Origin: Acephala macrosclerotiorum
Lineage: Eukaryota > Ascomycota > Leotiomycetes > Helotiales > Mollisiaceae
NCBI GenBank assembly: GCA_014904845.1
Contig: MU119244.1
Span: 248,001 to 312,000 of the forward strand
Reading direction: 5' to 3'
Length of the DNA: 64,000 nt
Below are positions 50,660-62,620 of the stretch, piece by piece (within the stretch, counting starts at the first letter, position 1; every line of letters starts with the position of its first letter). Under the pieces are notes generated by a model. The model had not been told where the DNA came from, made no database searches, and saw only the letters and a list, made by a program, of their open reading frames with translations. A program made the position numbers and the translations under genes.

Positions 50660-51616
50660 CTAGCATTGCGTTGATAGTCGAGCCATATCTCTCAATGTCC
50701 TCACGAATTCCACCTGTCGGACATTAGTATAATATCCAGCAAGTTTTGGCAATATTGCAAGAACGAAAAATAGCTGCGTTCTCAATCTTCCTAGCCTTGA
50801 CGGTATTATCGGGAAGGCAATTCTAGGCTGCGATTCTGTTTGTAGTGAAGTATCATGAGAACGGCCGGTGGCCTTCCGGCTCAGGAAAACCCGCCCAGGA
50901 AGTCCATGCAAGACTGAGAGAATGAAATCGTTGACAAGGATTTGAACCCAGAGAGAGGCAGACTTACCAGGACCGACCATCTCCTTCAATTCATCCCCAT
51001 TACCTATAAACAACGCCAGTTGATCTACTGGTCGGTTCTCCAACCCTTCCGCCAAAGGATCCAAACTAACATAAGCAGAAAGCAAGAACGTGTTTGGCCC
51101 AACAAGCTCGAAGGCAGCAGGGTCGTCAACGACTCTCCAACCCTGCTGTTCAAATAACGTTCTCATTCCAGGAATCATGTCTGGGTCCTGTATAACAACA
51201 TTGTCCAGCACTTCTGGATCTGCTTCAGCTAGCTGATTCACAATTTGTTGGAATACAACGAATTGTTGATAATCTCTATACCCACCAGCTCCAATCCCGA
51301 GAGATACGACGTTCGAAATCGAGCTTGAGAGACGGTCGGACACGATACGCGTTATGAGCTCCGTTAGCTGCTGGTGATATGGACTTGCGAGCCACATTCT
51401 TCGAGTCCTTACGATGTCTCGTTCGAGATGGGCCGGATCTCGACCAATTGGAGTGAAAGACTCGATGAACTCCTGAAGCTGGGCCGTGGCAGCTTGAAAT
51501 CTAGCTCGAATTCTGAGGCTTGTATTTTTGAGTCTTTGGAGGAGACTTAGGCTGTATATGAAAAGACAGAAGTCGTACAGAACAAAGAACAGGAGGACGA
51601 GGACTACTTCGATCAT
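50660..51616 (-). CDS. SRR1-like domain protein with N-terminal membrane anchor
   Basis: A single exon of 318 aa from ATG 51616. Residues 3-26 (EVVLVLLFFVLYDFCLFIYS) form a membrane segment. The middle carries the SRR1-like pattern: SNVVSLGIGAGGYRDYQQFV, then VVIQDPDMIPGMRTLFEQQG, VVDDPAAFELVGPNTFLLSA and LALFIGNG. SRR1-type proteins are linked to circadian and light signalling in plants and to stress and heme regulation elsewhere; the biochemical role is unsettled. A membrane anchor is not usual for the family. The C-terminus (REMARLSTQC type, with DMARLSTQC) has no further domain. An extra 3' exon cannot be excluded. Confidence 0.6.
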   Translation of the reverse strand: MIEVVLVLLFFVLYDFCLFIYSLSLLQRLKNTSLRIRARFQAATAQLQEFIESFTPIGRDPAHLERDIVRTRRMWLASPYHQQLTELITRIVSDRLSSSISNVVSLGIGAGGYRDYQQFVVFQQIVNQLAEADPEVLDNVVIQDPDMIPGMRTLFEQQGWRVVDDPAAFELVGPNTFLLSAYVSLDPLAEGLENRPVDQLALFIGNGDELKEMVGPGKSASLWVQILVNDFILSVLHGLPGRVFLSRKATGRSHDTSLQTESQPRIAFPIIPSRLGRLRTQLFFVLAILPKLAGYYTNVRQVEFVRTLRDMARLSTQC

Positions 51617-52389
51617 GGTTTCTTGTAAGGGGAACGCCCAAAACAAAAAATGAGAGTTTACAGGCGATATTGTAGTCTTCGATGAGTGATATAATCCCTA
51701 TGTTAAGTGCAATGGGCTTTTTGATAATATCTGGGCAGGCGTGAACGATGAGGGTTGAAGAACAAAGAAGCATGCAACCGGACGCACAAAAGAACTCGAT
51801 TCGAATCGTCTTGGGAAGAGTCTGAGATGAATTTTGAAGACTGCTCACTATTTTGGCCCTTATAATATGTGTATTTTCATGTTTTGACATGTTATACTAA
51901 CAACAGGCTGTTGAAAAAGATGGGGATGAGATAATATAATCATCTTACTGGACTATTACAAAAAGCAGCCCACGTATGATTGATCGCAATGTTATGCCTT
52001 TCGAAAATGTTGACACATCCTTTCCCATCGAAAAGGGCAATCCATGAGCCTCGGTGCAGAGTTAGGGAAAATGCAATACGAGAAACTTGCACAACGGAAT
52101 CAAACTCAAATTCAATCAAATGCTTCTTCAAAACCTGGTCAAAATACGACAGGCTATATATAGACGGATGTTTGGAACAAGAATCTCGGTCATTAAAAGA
52201 GAACTTGATTTGACATATAATGTTCAAGCGCTCCTCGTATTTGAAAGAACCTCAAAATCGCATCGGCAAAACCCATCACAAACCCCGACCTCCAAGCTCT
52301 CCCAAGACAGCTCTTCCAGCAGCGCAGCACCACAACCATATGCATCCTACATCTGAATCTCGTCTACATATTTCGAATTCTCGCCCAAG
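51617..52389. promoter_or_regulatory. divergent intergenic region, SRR1-like / TRS33
   Basis: 0.77 kb with the 5' regions of both genes; no gene or specific site recognised. Confidence 0.4.
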
Positions 52390-53291
52390 ATGTCATTCGA
52401 CTCCCCCCTACCCCCCTACAACGCCTCCGACCCAACAGCCACCTTCCTCAACTCGTCATGTCTCGACCTAATCATGATCGAGCTCGTACCCATGTCCTAC
52501 AGAATCGTAAACGAAGTCGATGCTGGACTCGACGATCGGATAGCTATTTCCTCCCCTGAGAAGAAAGATGGAGGGAGTGTGAGTGCGAAGGGGAGTGCGG
52601 TGGGGACCAATGGAGGAACGGCGAATGGAGGGGGAGCTACAGGGAATGGGAGGAAGATGGATGAGGATGAGGAGCGAGATGCAGTTTTCTTTAGGTTGGA
52701 GATGTTGGGTTATAGGGTTGGGCAGGGGTTGGTTGAAAGGTAGGTCTTTCTTCCTCATGTTGTGGAAGTCCTGCCAGAGGGGCTTTGGCAGATGGGAGGA
52801 TGTTTGGATCGAAAAGAGCTGAGACTGACGATTGTGACACTGGCAGATTCTCGAGAGATAGACCGCGGTTTACGGATACACTGGATGTTATCAAATTCCT
52901 ATGCAAAGACCTCTGGATGTTGGTTTTCAGGAAACAGATTGATAATTTGAAGACGAATCACAGAGTACGCCTTTTTGTCTCGGACATTGGGATACGGACT
53001 TACAGTATTTAGGGGGTATATGTTCTGACAGACAATTCGTTTCGGCCTTTTGCACGCATGAGTACGGAGCCTGGTGGAAATGCGGTTGTGAGGGCTCAAC
53101 CGGTATGTTCTACCCCCAGATACAGAGACTTTGATGACTGACCTGCTTCCTTACAATAGTTCCTATGGTTTCCTTGTGGCATAATACGCGGGGCATTAGC
53201 AAGCATGGGAATTAATGCTACAGTCCAGGCCGAGACGAGCGAGTTACCAGGAGCGACTTTCCAGATCAAGAGTATCACAGCAAAGCCCTAA
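52390..53291 (+). CDS. TRS33: Trs33, TRAPP complex subunit (TRAPPC6 family)
   Basis: A Bet3-like subunit of TRAPP, the exchange factor for Rab GTPases in ER-Golgi and Golgi traffic. Four exons (52390-52739, 52847-52964, 53013-53102, 53160-53291) give 229 aa. The core matches the family: NSSCLDLIMIELVPMSYRIV, FFRLEMLGYRVGQGLVERFS, LDVIKFLCKDLWMLVFRKQI and the end FLWFPCGIIRGALASMGI. A Gly/Asn-rich loop (about residues 60-90) between the first two helices is an insertion common in filamentous fungi. The ATG at 52390 begins the conserved MSFDSPLPPYNASDP. Confidence 0.93.
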
Positions 53292-53901
53292 AAAAAACCC
53301 CCCTCGAGGGTGGATAGGCAGTGATTGGGCTCGAGGACACCAAAACTGCATATAATATCGTGCGAATTAGCGGCATACATTGGCGTTGGACGGGCAAGCA
53401 TTTCCGGAGTTACAGGCGTAGGATATTCAGCATAACGATGGGGAAGAACGCCATCACAGTGGCCACCTCGGTACAAACTGTGTCTTTGTATTCACAAATT
53501 TATTCCATTTTCGTTTCATGTTCCTGCCAAAAAAGCGGGATAGCTTCAGCATGTTCTAAAAGCAGATAAACCAGCACAGTCCCTCCCTTCCCTCGCAGTC
53601 CTCCATTATTCATTCCTGTTCGACAATCGAAAAGCACGAATGAAAGAAGAGAAGGAGCAGAAAACTATCCTCTCGCTCAGGTCGGTACATCGAAGGAAAG
53701 CCATCACAGCCTATCTAAGCAAGCGCCAACGATCAGTCAAGGGGTTCTTACCAAAGAAGAAACAGACCTTGTTCTTCTTTTGCTATACTAGCCTGAGATT
53801 GACAAATGAGGGTTCTTGATATAGCATCTTGAGCGAGACATAACCTTTTGCTTTTCCTCGATATGAGGGAAATCAAGAGAAGGGAAAATTGGACGGGAGG
53901 A
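53292..53901. other. convergent 3' flanks, TRS33 / MDH
   Basis: 0.6 kb, no gene seen. Probably both 3' UTRs. Confidence 0.5.
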
Positions 53902-55210
53902 CTACTTTTGAGGTGGGTTGTGGGCGAAGCTGACACCCTTCGAGATGTTTCCCTTCAAGCCTTCTACACAGGCCTTGAGGAGGGTCTTCTCTCCGTCGGT
54001 GAGGTTTGTGAGTGGGTTGAAAACCTTCTCAACTCCGCTTGTCTATCAAAGTGTTAGCGAATTGGTGATTTGGAAATTGCAGGGGACTCACGCCAAGCTC
54101 AACTGGAACAGAGAAGAAATCACAGCCAGTCTCCTTGTGGATCTCCTCTCCACCTGGGACACCTGGGAGGTAGACAAACGATGGCTCGACGATGTTCTTC
54201 TCACCACTGAGACCCTTGAGGACTGCCTCGGCGAATCTATAGCTGGTTAGAAAGCATTTCAGAGGTAGACCGGAACAATTACCGGAAACCAGCGTAGGCC
54301 ATTGAGAGGGTAGCAGATCCAGCACCATCCTTGGCTGCAACAACTTCGTCACCACCGAATTGCACACGCTTGATCAACGCTGGCAACTTGTCGGCTGGAA
54401 TGTTGACAGAAGGCTTGGCCTGGCTGAAGAGGGGCACGATGGTCTCTCCCGAGTGGCCACCAACAACTGGGATGGTCAAGTTTTGTGGGTTCTTCTCGCC
54501 GGTGATCTCCGCAACGAAGGTCTCAGCACGGACAACATCGAGGGTTGTCACACCGAAGAGACGCTTGGGGTCAAAGACTCCCTTGGCCTTGAGGACCTCA
54601 GCAGCAATTGGGACAGTTGAGTTGACGGGATTTGAGATGATGAGAATGTAGGCTTTTGGTGCAACTTCGGCGATGACTTCGATGAGGCCCTTGACAATAC
54701 CAGCATTGATGTTGAAGAGATCGTCACGGGTCATTCCTGGCTTGCCTATAATTCTCGAGTATTAGTCTTGTATCTAGAACAAGCCAGGTAAAACATACGG
54801 GGAATTCCAGCAGGAATAACAACGATATCTGCATCCTTCATGGCGTTCTTGGCCCCATCATCCTTTGGCAGATAGCCGGTAATTTTCTATATCCCTCATC
54901 AGCCTTGCTTTTGTGCCTCGAGTCCTATATATACGTACAGCTGGCGAAGAGATGTGTGAAAGGTCCGCTGCGACACCTGGTGTGTTGACGACATCGTACA
55001 ATGCCAATTCGGAGATAAGGGGAGAGGTCTTGAGGAGGAGGGACAATGGCTGTTGGGGTAAAGGTCAGCAAGATGGCTTCATGTCAACACAGAGAGGGAA
55101 ATATACCTGCCCAATACCACCAGAGGCGCCAGCGACAACTGAATCACGTTTAGCAATGCCCCATACATCACCAGATTCCTGCAGAGGCTCGTACCAGCTT
55201 TGATACCCAT
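53902..55210 (-). CDS. NAD-dependent malate dehydrogenase, cytosolic type
   Basis: Interconverts malate and oxaloacetate. Seven exons (55210-55195, 55138-55107, 55049-54939, 54886-54799, 54745-54283, 54236-54092, 54042-53902) give 331 aa. The nucleotide-binding start [20 protein letters not shown] lacks a mitochondrial presequence, and a TAA stop lies in frame seven codons upstream, so no unspliced extension exists. Substrate loop [20 protein letters not shown] and catalytic region [16 protein letters not shown] are intact. The C-terminus HNPPQK is not a standard peroxisomal SKL signal. The first intron comes after only 16 coding bases. Confidence 0.95.
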
Positions 55211-55995
55211 TTTTACAGCTTTTGGTGGTTATCAAGTACCTGTCCCACCAGGTTAGCAGTTACCCCGCATTAATTTGTTAAGTAAGGCCGCGGTGGAAGT
55301 TTCCAATTATTTGCATACCTGAAAGGATGATTTCTAGTGTTTATGAGAAGGAGAATGTCAGTCAATAGTTAAAGAAGAAGTTTGTTAAAGGACCAAAGGA
55401 AGTGAAGCGTTGACCGGCCCTTGTGACGAGTGAAACTGTTGGAGGGGTAAAAATTGCTGGGCGTTGCACCGGAGCTAGTGCCCGGTGCTAGTTCGGGCGT
55501 GAGGACAAGAGCTGCTTACCTTTGTGAATGGACAATGTACTTGTTGTTATGCGCTCCTATCTTGGAGGAAGGGAAAGAATGTATTGTACCTTACATGGCG
55601 ATTTTTTTGAAGGTCATGAGTATTCAGCACTAGTTCAAGCTTCTGTGACCGAGGCTCAAGCTCTATCGGCGAGGATCGGACGAGTACCGTTTTAGGCCGG
55701 CTACAATTCGTCTTCACATGTCGGAATCTTTATCAAATGCTTTCGAGTTCCTTGGTATACATTTAGGAGAAGTCATGTGGTTGTTGGAGGTATTTTATTC
55801 TGCTATAGCCGGTTTCGCCTTGAGCCAGCTATAGACCACTTCATGAGTTCCCGATCAAGCAAGACCAATTCGCAATACCGTTTTCACCGGAGCCACATAT
55901 CATGATGTTCGTAGACCAGTTGCCGCAAAAGAACTCCTGGAATTGTGCTCTATTCATGAGTGACTAGCAAACCCATATCCCATGTATGCACCAAT
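55211..55995. other. intergenic, MDH promoter and eL28 3' flank
   Basis: 0.78 kb without a supported gene. A CCGGAGCTAGTGCCCGGTGC stretch at 55470 contains a small GC-rich inverted repeat of unclear meaning. Confidence 0.4.
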
Positions 55996-56736
55996 TTACT
56001 CGTCTTTCTCAGCAGCCGCCTTCTTCGCCTTCGATCCACGGAGCTTCTTCTCTGGGGCATCCTTCTTGGGTGTTTGAGATTGACGGATGGCAGATGCACG
56101 AGCAACGGCCTCGGAGCGGAGATCAGATCGGTATCCAGACTTTGCGGTGCTTGAGACAATTCCCTTGTAGGTCCTATGAATCCATCAGCATCATGCCTAG
56201 TTCCCTGACCAGTATTCTGCGTAAAACTCACTTGCGGGTAGTCTTGTTGCCGCCGAAGGTGGTCTTGTGGACGGCGCTAGCTGGTCTTTGGGGGTGTTTC
56301 GCCTTCTTGGTGATCAACGTGACGCCTCCCTTTCCGCTCTCCGCTGGGATAACTCCGACGGCCTGCCCATTATTAGTTTGTGCTCTCGAAATCCTATCCT
56401 CGAAGCTCGAAGCGCACCTTGTCGTTGACAAAACCAGCATACTGCAGAATCCATTAGCTTAGGTCTCCAAATCCAGGCATTGGAGTACAAACCTTGCGGG
56501 AATGCAAGTTGGTCAAGTTGAAGGGGTCGCGCGAGAACTGAACACCTCCGCTGGAAGCGCGCTTCACGAGGAAGGCATTGGAAGGTCCTGAAGTTCAATA
56601 AATTAGTTTCCGTCAACATTTATTTCCTCCTCCCTCTCGCTGGCTCAGGAATTCCTGGTGCTGAATTTTGAGTGCGCAACATACGGACAATCTCCCAGAT
56701 CAAGTCTGCAGACACTTGGTTCGAGTGGTGTGACAT
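55996..56736 (-). CDS. RPL28: 60S ribosomal protein eL28
   Basis: A cytosolic large-subunit ribosomal protein present in filamentous fungi and animals but absent from budding yeast. Five exons (56736-56685, 56587-56493, 56441-56418, 56362-56232, 56173-55996) give 159 aa. The N-terminus NQVSADLIWEIVRPSNAFLV and the blocks VQFSRDPFNLTNLHSRKYAG, TKKAKHPQRPASAVHKTTFG and RSDLRSEAVARASAIRQSQ are diagnostic. The C-terminus is Lys/Ala rich, ending AAAEKDE. The third exon has only 24 bases. Confidence 0.95.
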
Positions 56737-57100
56737 TTTTGCTGTGGTTTGTGTCGTTGACAAGTCGTCTTCAATTTCGAGATATCTTCAACTGGAAATT
56801 CCACGGTGCGTACTGTAGACTTTACCGAACCAATAAATCACGATCATTTCTTGCCTTAATTAGGACATACACTATGGCAGAATAGCTCTAGTTTCGGCCG
56901 CTAGCCGCTGACGAGTCGTCACGCTTCGCCTCAGTGCATTGACTGGACTGCATGCGGACAGGCTGCATGAATATAACATGATCTGATATCCCTTCCCCAT
57001 TGTCACATTGGTTTCATGCGCCAAGGTCTAATATCAGGAGCATCCTGACGCTCTGCCATAAAGTCTTTGAACTCCCCAACAACAAAGAACTTTTTAGAAG
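56737..57100. promoter_or_regulatory. divergent intergenic region, eL28 / DUF2015-like
   Basis: 0.36 kb shared 5' region; no specific site recognised. Confidence 0.4.
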
Positions 57101-57534
57101 ATGGGCTACCTCCTCTATAGCACCGTCTTCGGCCTCCTCGTCCTCTCTACCGGTAAGCATATGGTCTTCTTCTGTACCTTGCCCCTTCTCTAACAAAGTT
57201 GATAGTCCTCTACCTCACGAAATCTATCTGGTTGCCTCACATGTATTCGATACCAGGAACCTCGTACCTCTACTCCCGCCTCCCTCAATCCTTTCAAGCC
57301 GATATCGAGTCCGGGTTGTCATCCTCGGCATTCGACCTGTCTGGCAACGTCTCAGGTGGAGATTCAAGGAGGGGGTTGGATGATGCGAGCAAGAGGGAAA
57401 TAATGAAGATCATGAAGAGTCGGAAAGTCAACTTCGACGAGGCAAGAAGGATACACACCGAGGGACGATTCGCCAAGAACAATATCGCACCCGACGGACT
57501 ACCAAGAGACCCCAAGTTTGTCAGCTTTTCGTAG
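57101..57534 (+). CDS. small membrane-anchored protein, DUF2015-like
   Basis: Two exons (57101-57152, 57206-57534) give 126 aa. An N-terminal hydrophobic segment (LLYSTVFGLLVLSTVLYLT) probably anchors it in a membrane. The soluble part has FDLSGNVSGGDSRRGLDDAS, then KREIMKIMKSRKVNFDEARR and the end PDGLPRDPKFVSFS, which I recall as the conserved pattern of the fungal DUF2015 family. Function is unknown. It is divergent from eL28. Confidence 0.7.
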
Positions 57535-59151
57535 TGATGGAAGAAAGGTTCAAGGAATGAGTTACGGCTTCGAGCATACCCGTTGAGCGATTTGGACGGT
57601 TCGGATGCTTTCTTTACGCCCAAGTCCGGACCTCCGGAAACCATACCACAATAGCAAGAGCGCTATCTTCACTTCTCAAAGCGTCGATCAGCCTTCGATA
57701 GACCTTCACACACATCGAAAGCCAGCCGTAGCTCCCTCCTTCAGGGTAGACGCTTCCAAGTGTCGGCCCAAACCTGTATTTTCGACACTATGCACAAACA
57801 TTTCCTAGATTCTTCTCTGGACAACGATATAGTGGGGCGGATGGAGTTTGGGGTCAGGATCGGGATGGGAAGGGATAGCTGTGGGATTGTAGCTATCAAG
57901 GAAAGCCGATTTCATTTGTCACTTGTTACTATACAGGAGGCCTGAAGCTACATATTACGAATTGAGAGATTAGGACATCACGTCCGAATTGCTGCAACAC
58001 AACTTCTTCCTTCCTCAAATTCTACGTGAGCTCAACACTCGCCATGTTCAGAAGGCTGTCCAAGTGCCTGGTCAGTTTCTGGACCAGAGCCACAACTCTT
58101 AGCAACGAACATGTCCCAAACCATTTGATTCCTTCAAGCACCGGATTATTCGAGGCGACCTCGGATCTCTCCAGCGTTCGAGAGTCCAGCTTCTGAGTAT
58201 TATGGGGAGCTCCCAAAGCGCTTAACTTACATATTTCCCAATCCTGTCAAATGACGCTTGCAAACTCCTTACCGACGATTCCGGCCTGCATTATCACAAT
58301 CACGAATCCCACAAATACATATCATGCTATTCCCCAATTATAACCATGCTTCCACTTTCCATGATCATCAAGCTTTCGCACAGATCAACCAAGAGAACCC
58401 CAGTTTTGAAACTTTCCGCCACTTCATTAAGCGCCCATGCAGGGTCCTCTTCGCAATTAAGGATCAACCCTACGGTTTGGGTGACAGCAGATCACTGCCC
58501 CACCACATCCCACTTTGTTTTATTCTTAATACTTGATACCGAGCATGACAGAGCTGAAACACGTCTGAGCGGTGTGGCGAAGGTGGCGAGTTCTTAACAG
58601 TCTTGTTAGAGGATTAGAGGATGTGGACGACGATGGTGGATGAGGGGTAATTCGCTGGTGGGATGTTCGTTGAATGGTGCAGAGAGAGACTGACGTGGAG
58701 GTGTGGGAGAATGACTCGAGGTTGATGAGATTATCGTGGTTTTTTAGCTCTGGGTTGGTTGCTTTGCGTTCGTGCTTCGTGTTGTTAAGTGCATATTATA
58801 GTATTGCTTTTTTTGTTCTTGCGTGTGAGTTGACGCCTGGTATTGCTCGTTTCAACTTCAATGTCCGAACGATCCCAGGATTTCTCAAGCTCCTGCATCC
58901 ATGGGCTCAAAGTCATCTTCCTATGTCTTTGCTAGTGATGCAGAAGGCATTCATGACAAAGCTCCTCTAGAATTAAATAGATTCAAATAGTCCTCGTCCA
59001 ACGAAACCTTAGACGGATATATCGTATATCGAAATGCATTATGATTTTCTGAATGTTAGCACAGTTGGGGGGTGAAGACTTCTTAATTTCGAGTGGGCTT
59101 TATTCTTGATTGCTGATCTACCTTGAAGCTCTTGCAAATTGTTATCATATC
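57535..59151. other. gene-free region, left part
   Basis: 1.6 kb between the DUF2015-like gene and a MITE. Only short frames without motifs are present. Confidence 0.5.
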
Positions 59152-59154
59152 ATA

Positions 59155-59390
59155 CAGGGTTCCCCAATTCCAACTCGAACTCGATTCAGACTCGGGTCTT
59201 CAATTGCCAATTCCAATTCCAATTCTGCAAAAATGGCCTTAAATTTGCTAATTCTGGGTTTAAACTCGGCGTTATTGCTCGATTAAGAAGTCAATTCATG
59301 ATCCAACTTATTAGAAAAGTAGCCAATTACAACCACAATCCCGTGAAAAGGGGCTTATAATTGAGTTGGAATTGGAATTAGGGAATCCTG
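59155..59390. mobile_element. MITE-like foldback element, 236 bp
   Basis: The left end CAGGGTTCCCCAATTCCAAC is matched in inverted form at the right end (TTGGAATTAGGGAATCCTG region). Both sides are flanked by ATA (59152-59154 and 59391-59393), a possible 3-bp target duplication. The interior holds iterated AATTCC motifs on both arms, so single strands can fold back. No coding capacity. Confidence 0.55.
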
Positions 59391-59393
59391 ATA

Positions 59394-60640
59394 TTATCGT
59401 AACCGCCTTCTGACATATTGCTTGGTGTAAATGAAGATGAATAATTGCTCTCCCGCTCTTTTTATTTCCTTGCAGCTTTCTGAAATTATTCACCATTTCT
59501 TCCTTTTTGATTTTCCACTCTCATTAGCCTTGACAAACCCACTATTCATAGCCTTAAGCTCCTTCACCCCCTTAGTATCCTGAGCTTCATTCATCTCCAT
59601 TTCAACACTATACCGTCCTTGACTGCGCCATCTCTCAGCAGTCCACCCATCGACAGCGGCGATATTCTTGAGTATCTTGACTCTGCATTAATTGGGAACG
59701 AAAGGAAAACCTAGTTTCTCATCTATCGTCACTTTCACTTTATGTTCATCTCGTATTGCCACATTGGAAAAGCTTCTGTAACGTGAGGTAGCTTCCCTCC
59801 ACCTCCCTCTCTTGCCCGTTGTCTCACCCCTTCGACAATCCTCAAGAAATTTGACAGCAGAGAATAAGAATCAACAACAAATATCCAGCCTCAAATTCAC
59901 TGTCCAAAGGCATGCTTTCCTTGCAAAGCTCTAGAAGGAGGAGTACAGTACAAGGCAAGAAAAGACAAGCCTCAAACAAAACATGCACGATTGGTACGTA
60001 CGACGGCGTAGCTCTTCATCATGGGATTTCGGTAGCAAAGTCTTCCAGGATCCTGAGCTTAAAGCTGTGAAGGGCATCTATAGGGCAACGAGACCGCACC
60101 TCGGGTGCACTTTCTCTAATTTCCTCTTCTCGCTTGGGCAGTAGCACAAAATCACAAGCACAGAGGATTAAGAAGCATTCACCGGATACCGCACCCTACC
60201 ATTCACATCCCGTCTTCGTTTCACCTCATCATCTCTAAGTATATATACACACCACTTTACCAACTGTGGAGGAGCATCTCCTTGGAATCAAAAACGGCGA
60301 ATGAACAAGGATCGCCAAGCTGTAACCGATCAGCTTGTATCGTGCAGTCCATACACCTCATTCTTCAACCCCCTCTAACACATTTTCTCACCCAGGTTCC
60401 GAACCCGCCACTCCTTCGCTGAAACAAAACAAGATAGGTCAAAGGTCAAATTGTAACATTGACAGCAATACTAAACTGACAACAAACATCTAAATTATAT
60501 CCCCACACCACTAAAGCATGGCTACTTATCTCTTAAGTCTGCCAAGAAGGAGGCAAAGGAAATAGAATTACTAAAGAACGATCGGGGAGTGCAAGATCCT
60601 CTTCTCTCTCCTCTGCACGAGTTATCTTCGACAGCCCTCA
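59394..60640. other. gene-free region, middle part
   Basis: 1.2 kb, C/T-rich on the plus strand in places; no gene seen. Confidence 0.45.
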
Positions 60641-60649
60641 GTTGACTAC

Positions 60650-62620
60650 AGTGCTGTATAAACGAAGAGCCGCTCTTTTATAATGCTTTGGAACAGTAAG
60701 AGTTGCACTTGCCTTCCCCTCCATTTGGGCTCTTGGGAATGTGCGTAAGAAAAGCCGACAAGGTGGAGCGAAAAGAAGAGCCTTTCACTAAATTCCACAC
60801 TCAACAACTGCATTCCCACGTTCGCCTTTGCCTCACCAAGTTGGCGGGGTATATAAACACCCACACGACCTTGCAACCACTCCTCATCATCCGGAAGAAG
60901 AACTCTGGCCCCCATAATGTGTGAAGAGCCTCAACCTCAACCTCAACCTTCTCTCTCTCTCTCCTCAGTACCCCAACACCTCCCCACCTCCCCGCCGAAA
61001 CCCTCACACATCTCTCCCCCTATCCTTTCCCAATCTCCCAAGACCTCGTCCAATCCATAACAATACTTACTGTGACAACAAAACCAAAAAAATGACAACA
61101 ATAACCCACAAATCAAATGAAATCAAGACCTCAACTCGCCCACAAACACGTACCGAATCTCATCCTTCTTCAATGAAGAAAGGAGAAAGAAAGAACATTA
61201 AGCATCAAAGCATGACCGCAAACCAAACAACCCTCGCTCATCAGAGGCGTCGACGAGCCTGGCTGAAACTTATTACAAATCCGAAAAAGAAATTTCTCTC
61301 CTTTTATATCCATCAAACTCTCTTCTCAACACTACTTAGCTCATCATAATTTCGCTCCCACTCTCATTTTAGTAGCTACTCGCTCACCTATTCACCACGA
61401 AGCCATAGCAACTCACTAATCTCAAACGCGAGACGCGCCTCCCCTCACAAAAGAGAAGCTAGAGAGGTATAAAAGACCCCTACGACCAAGAATCTCTCCC
61501 TCCATCAACACGCGCCGCAGAGACAAAAGCTGAAGGTACGAAATTTGCATCGTGTCTTACTATCCAAGAATTTTCACCTCGACGCTCTCACCCCCCACCC
61601 CCATCCTATCCTTCCCCAACCCAACCCCTCATCCAATCCATCAACTTGACAACAGAAACCAAGATGACAATAAACACCCCTCCCAAATCAACAAGTCAAC
61701 TCGAAAGGAACCCATGTCAAACCTCAAGTATCGCAAAGATGAACAAGAAAAACAAGCCTATAAATATAACCGTGAAACACGATTCAAGGGGGCGCCTCGC
61801 TCACGATCGACCGGACACACGTCTTGAGAAGGAGTCGTTGCGCAGATCAAAAGAATTTACTCCCCTTTTATAGTATCCAAAAGAAAGCAGTTGCACTTGC
61901 CATCTCCCCTCTTTCCACTCAGCAAGCAGCCTCTAAATCATAAACTAGTATCATCACTATCAGTATAGCACCTCCCATTCACACCCCTCCCTCCCTCCTT
62001 TCACCCTGCATTTCAAGTACTTCGAGCATATAAAAAACAACCCCAACCAATTGCAAAAGCATACGCCTTAGAACCAAATCTCCACCCAGCAAACCGACAG
62101 ACGACTTCAGGCGATTAATCCCCCCGACCCACACCCTCACTACATCCCCGCCTTAAGGCTAGACGACAAGGAAAAGAGGTTATAACAAGGTGCAAGTTTT
62201 CGGACCTCCTTACCACGACAGTTCCTCGAGAGATTGACAACAAAACCCAAATGACAGCAAAATTCAAATAACAGCAAAACTCAAATGGCAACAAAATTTT
62301 TTAAAACAAAAACTAACAGTAACCCGCTTCACACTTGAAACCCAAGACCTCGAAATCATCGAGAAGATGAACTTCGTAAAGATCGAACCCAAAAAAAAAA
62401 AATCAGGAGAAAAAGAAAGTTCGAAAGAGCAACCTAAGCTCCGAAGCATCCCCATGAAGCAAGCCCAAGGCCTCCCTCCTTGAGCGCCGGAACGGAAAGG
62501 AACGGAATCTGCAAAGATAATAATATAGCGTTTACGCTTCTTTTATATTTTGTTCTAACCGGAAGGTTAGATACACTTGCCGTTCTCGCTCATTCCCACT
62601 TGGGAACGTAGACAACAAGT
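60650..62620. repeat. degenerate tandem repeat, units of about 570-680 bp
   Basis: Several short blocks recur in the same order. Block A (CTCTTTTATA/CTCCTTTTATA/CTTCTTTTATA-like) lies near 60675, 61295, 61865 and 62540, and three copies are followed within 40 bases by CACTTGCC. Block B (GTATATAAACACCC / GTATAAAAGACCCC / CATATAAAAAACAACCCC) lies near 60849, 61468 and 62028. Block C (TGACAACAAAACCAAAA and variants) lies near 61073, 61646 and 62236. The intervals suggest at least three to four diverged copies. There is no coding potential. Confidence 0.5.

Noticed and set aside
50931..50960. GGATTTGAACCC, resembling a minus-strand tRNA T-loop
   Set aside because: It lies inside the SRR1-like coding sequence and no other tRNA arm is present.
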